A program made the translations under genes and the position numbers. From contig DOVG01000082.1 of the NCBI GenBank assembly GCA_003520205.1, positions 1 to 13,872 of the forward strand: DNA of 13,872 nt, written 5' to 3'. The notes under the pieces were generated by a model. That model was not told the DNA's origin. It saw only the letters and a list, made by a program, of their open reading frames with translations, and did not search any database. Origin of the DNA: Lachnospiraceae bacterium (lineage in GTDB: Bacteria > Bacillota > Clostridia > Lachnospirales > Lachnospiraceae). Positions 12,886-13,872 of the stretch are shown here, piece by piece; the first letter of the stretch is position 1, and each line of letters starts with the position of its first letter.

Positions 12886-13872
12886 TTACTGCAATTCTTC
12901 CCAGTGAGAATAAAGCTCCAGAAGTTTCTCTTCAAGTTCTTCCTTCTTCTGCGACAGCTCGATTAGTAGAGCAGCATTAGTGCCATTTGCCGGATCATTT
13001 AATTGTTCATCAGTTTTAGCTATATCATCCTCAGTTTCGGATATAAGTTTTTCGGTTTTTTTAAGATCATTGGCAAGCTTTCGTTGTCTGGCATATTCAT
13101 TCTTTTTGTTTTCGTATTCTTTTCTGCCATCTGATTTGGCAGGTTCATGGTTTTCAGAAATATTTTTGCTTTGTACTTTATCATCTTCATGCTGCAGATA
13201 ATAAAGTCTGTCCTTGTTTTCTTCGTAATAAGTGTAGTCTCCCTTATAGTTGGTGAGAGTTCTATCACGGAGATCAAGTATTCTGGTTGCGGTTTTATTT
13301 ATAAAATATCTGTCGTGACTTACATATAATATAGTTCCTTCGTAGCTCTTTATAGCGTCTTCCAGTATCTCCTTTGAAGGGATATCCAGATGGTTGGTAG
13401 GCTCATCCAGCACAAGGAAATTGGCAGGAGAGAGCATGAGCTTGGCAAGTGACAGACGACCTCTTTCACCGCCGGATAGATCAGATATTTTTTTATATAC
13501 ATCTTCTCCGGTAAATAAGAATGCAGCCAGAGTATTTCGGATTCTTGTATTATTCATATCAGGAAAAGAGTCTGACATTTCATCAAATATAGTTTTGCTT
13601 GTGTCAAGATCGTGGTGTTCCTGATCGAAATAACCTATACGAACTCTTGAACCGAGAGTTATTTTGCCGCTGTCTTTTCTGATAAGTCTGTTTATTATCT
13701 TGAGTATAGTTGTTTTACCGGTACCATTTGACCCTATCAGAGCAACATGCTCACCTCTTTTTATATCCATATTGATATCGGTAAAAAGAACATTATTATC
13801 ATATGCTTTAGACAAGTTCTCGACCAGGAGAACATCTTCACCTGATTCACATACAGGTGTAAGTGAGAGACG
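12886..13872 (-). CDS. ABC-F family ATPase, C-terminal half (5' end outside window)
   Basis: Soluble ABC-F proteins have two ATPase domains and no membrane part; most act on the ribosome (EttA/YdiF/Uup-like), some give antibiotic resistance. The frame is open to the window edge and starts RLSLTPVCESGEDVLLVENL, the usual linker into the second ABC domain. 328 residues are visible. Walker A GSNGTGKTTI, signature LSGGERGRLSLAKLML, Walker B FLVLDEPTNHLD (the DEPTNHLD form typical of ABC-F), and switch His YVSHDRYF are all intact. The last about 110 residues are a Lys/Glu-rich tail ending in a helical coiled-coil hairpin (ISETEDDIAKTDEQLNDPAN onward), like the Uup/YdiF C-terminal domain. The TTG at 13815 is internal, not the start. 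The subfamily and any drug-resistance role cannot be judged without the missing first half and the interdomain linker. Confidence 0.94.
   Translation of the reverse strand, partial: RLSLTPVCESGEDVLLVENLSKAYDNNVLFTDINMDIKRGEHVALIGSNGTGKTTILKIINRLIRKDSGKITLGSRVRIGYFDQEHHDLDTSKTIFDEMSDSFPDMNNTRIRNTLAAFLFTGEDVYKKISDLSGGERGRLSLAKLMLSPANFLVLDEPTNHLDIPSKEILEDAIKSYEGTILYVSHDRYFINKTATRILDLRDRTLTNYKGDYTYYEENKDRLYYLQHEDDKVQSKNISENHEPAKSDGRKEYENKKNEYARQRKLANDLKKTEKLISETEDDIAKTDEQLNDPANGTNAALLIELSQKKEELEEKLLELYSHWEELQ

Noticed and set aside
12886..13872. Antibiotic resistance ABC-F (ribosome protection)
   Set aside because: The interdomain linker that distinguishes resistance factors is outside the window, and the C-terminal tail looks like housekeeping Uup/YdiF types.

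Overview
The window looks like a chromosomal housekeeping region from a Gram-positive, AT-rich Clostridia, most likely a Lachnospiraceae (Butyrivibrio/Pseudobutyrivibrio/Roseburia-like). The grounds are strong AGGAGG-type ribosome binding sites, TTGACA/TATAAT promoters, clpC close to radA, the FtsZ tail, and two small families (a coiled-coil protein and a 137-residue acidic protein) that I associate from memory with Lachnospiraceae. The genus is inference. There are ten genes: eight complete and two cut by the window edges. I see no rRNA, tRNA, CRISPR array, insertion sequence or prophage. No gene-free stretch exceeds about 180 bp.

Layout. (1) Bases 1-621: the 3' third of ftsZ, closed by a GC-rich intrinsic terminator. 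(2) Bases 613-2274, + strand: an extended -10 promoter drives a family 2 glycosyltransferase and a coiled-coil protein. (3) Bases 2290-4689, - strand: a 772-residue cytoplasmic diguanylate cyclase whose input domain is a LacI-type sugar-binding fold without its DNA-binding head, with its own promoter. (4) Bases 4718-10220, + strand: a consensus promoter starts a run of purM, purN and purD (steps 5, 3 and 2 of de novo purine synthesis), and clpC is translationally coupled to purD by a GTGA overlap. (5) Bases 10260-12181, + strand: a small acidic protein, then radA, with a hairpin-plus-T-tract directly before the radA ribosome binding site and a long hairpin at the radA stop codon. (6) Bases 12211-13872, - strand: thrH (phosphoserine phosphatase/homoserine phosphotransferase) with a near-perfect promoter, and the C-terminal half of an ABC-F ATPase.

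The most interesting region is clpC. Its usual Gram-positive partners ctsR, mcsA and mcsB are missing upstream, where purD sits instead. The first phosphoarginine-binding glutamate of the N-domain (E32 in Bacillus subtilis ClpC) is an arginine here, while the second is kept. This fits a ClpC that has left the CtsR/McsB heat-shock and phosphoarginine circuit and is tied to purine-operon expression. The LacI-fold diguanylate cyclase, which lacks an inhibitory I-site, and the hairpin between the small gene and radA are the next best leads. I found no clear multi-gene novel system; most of the window is ordinary core genome.
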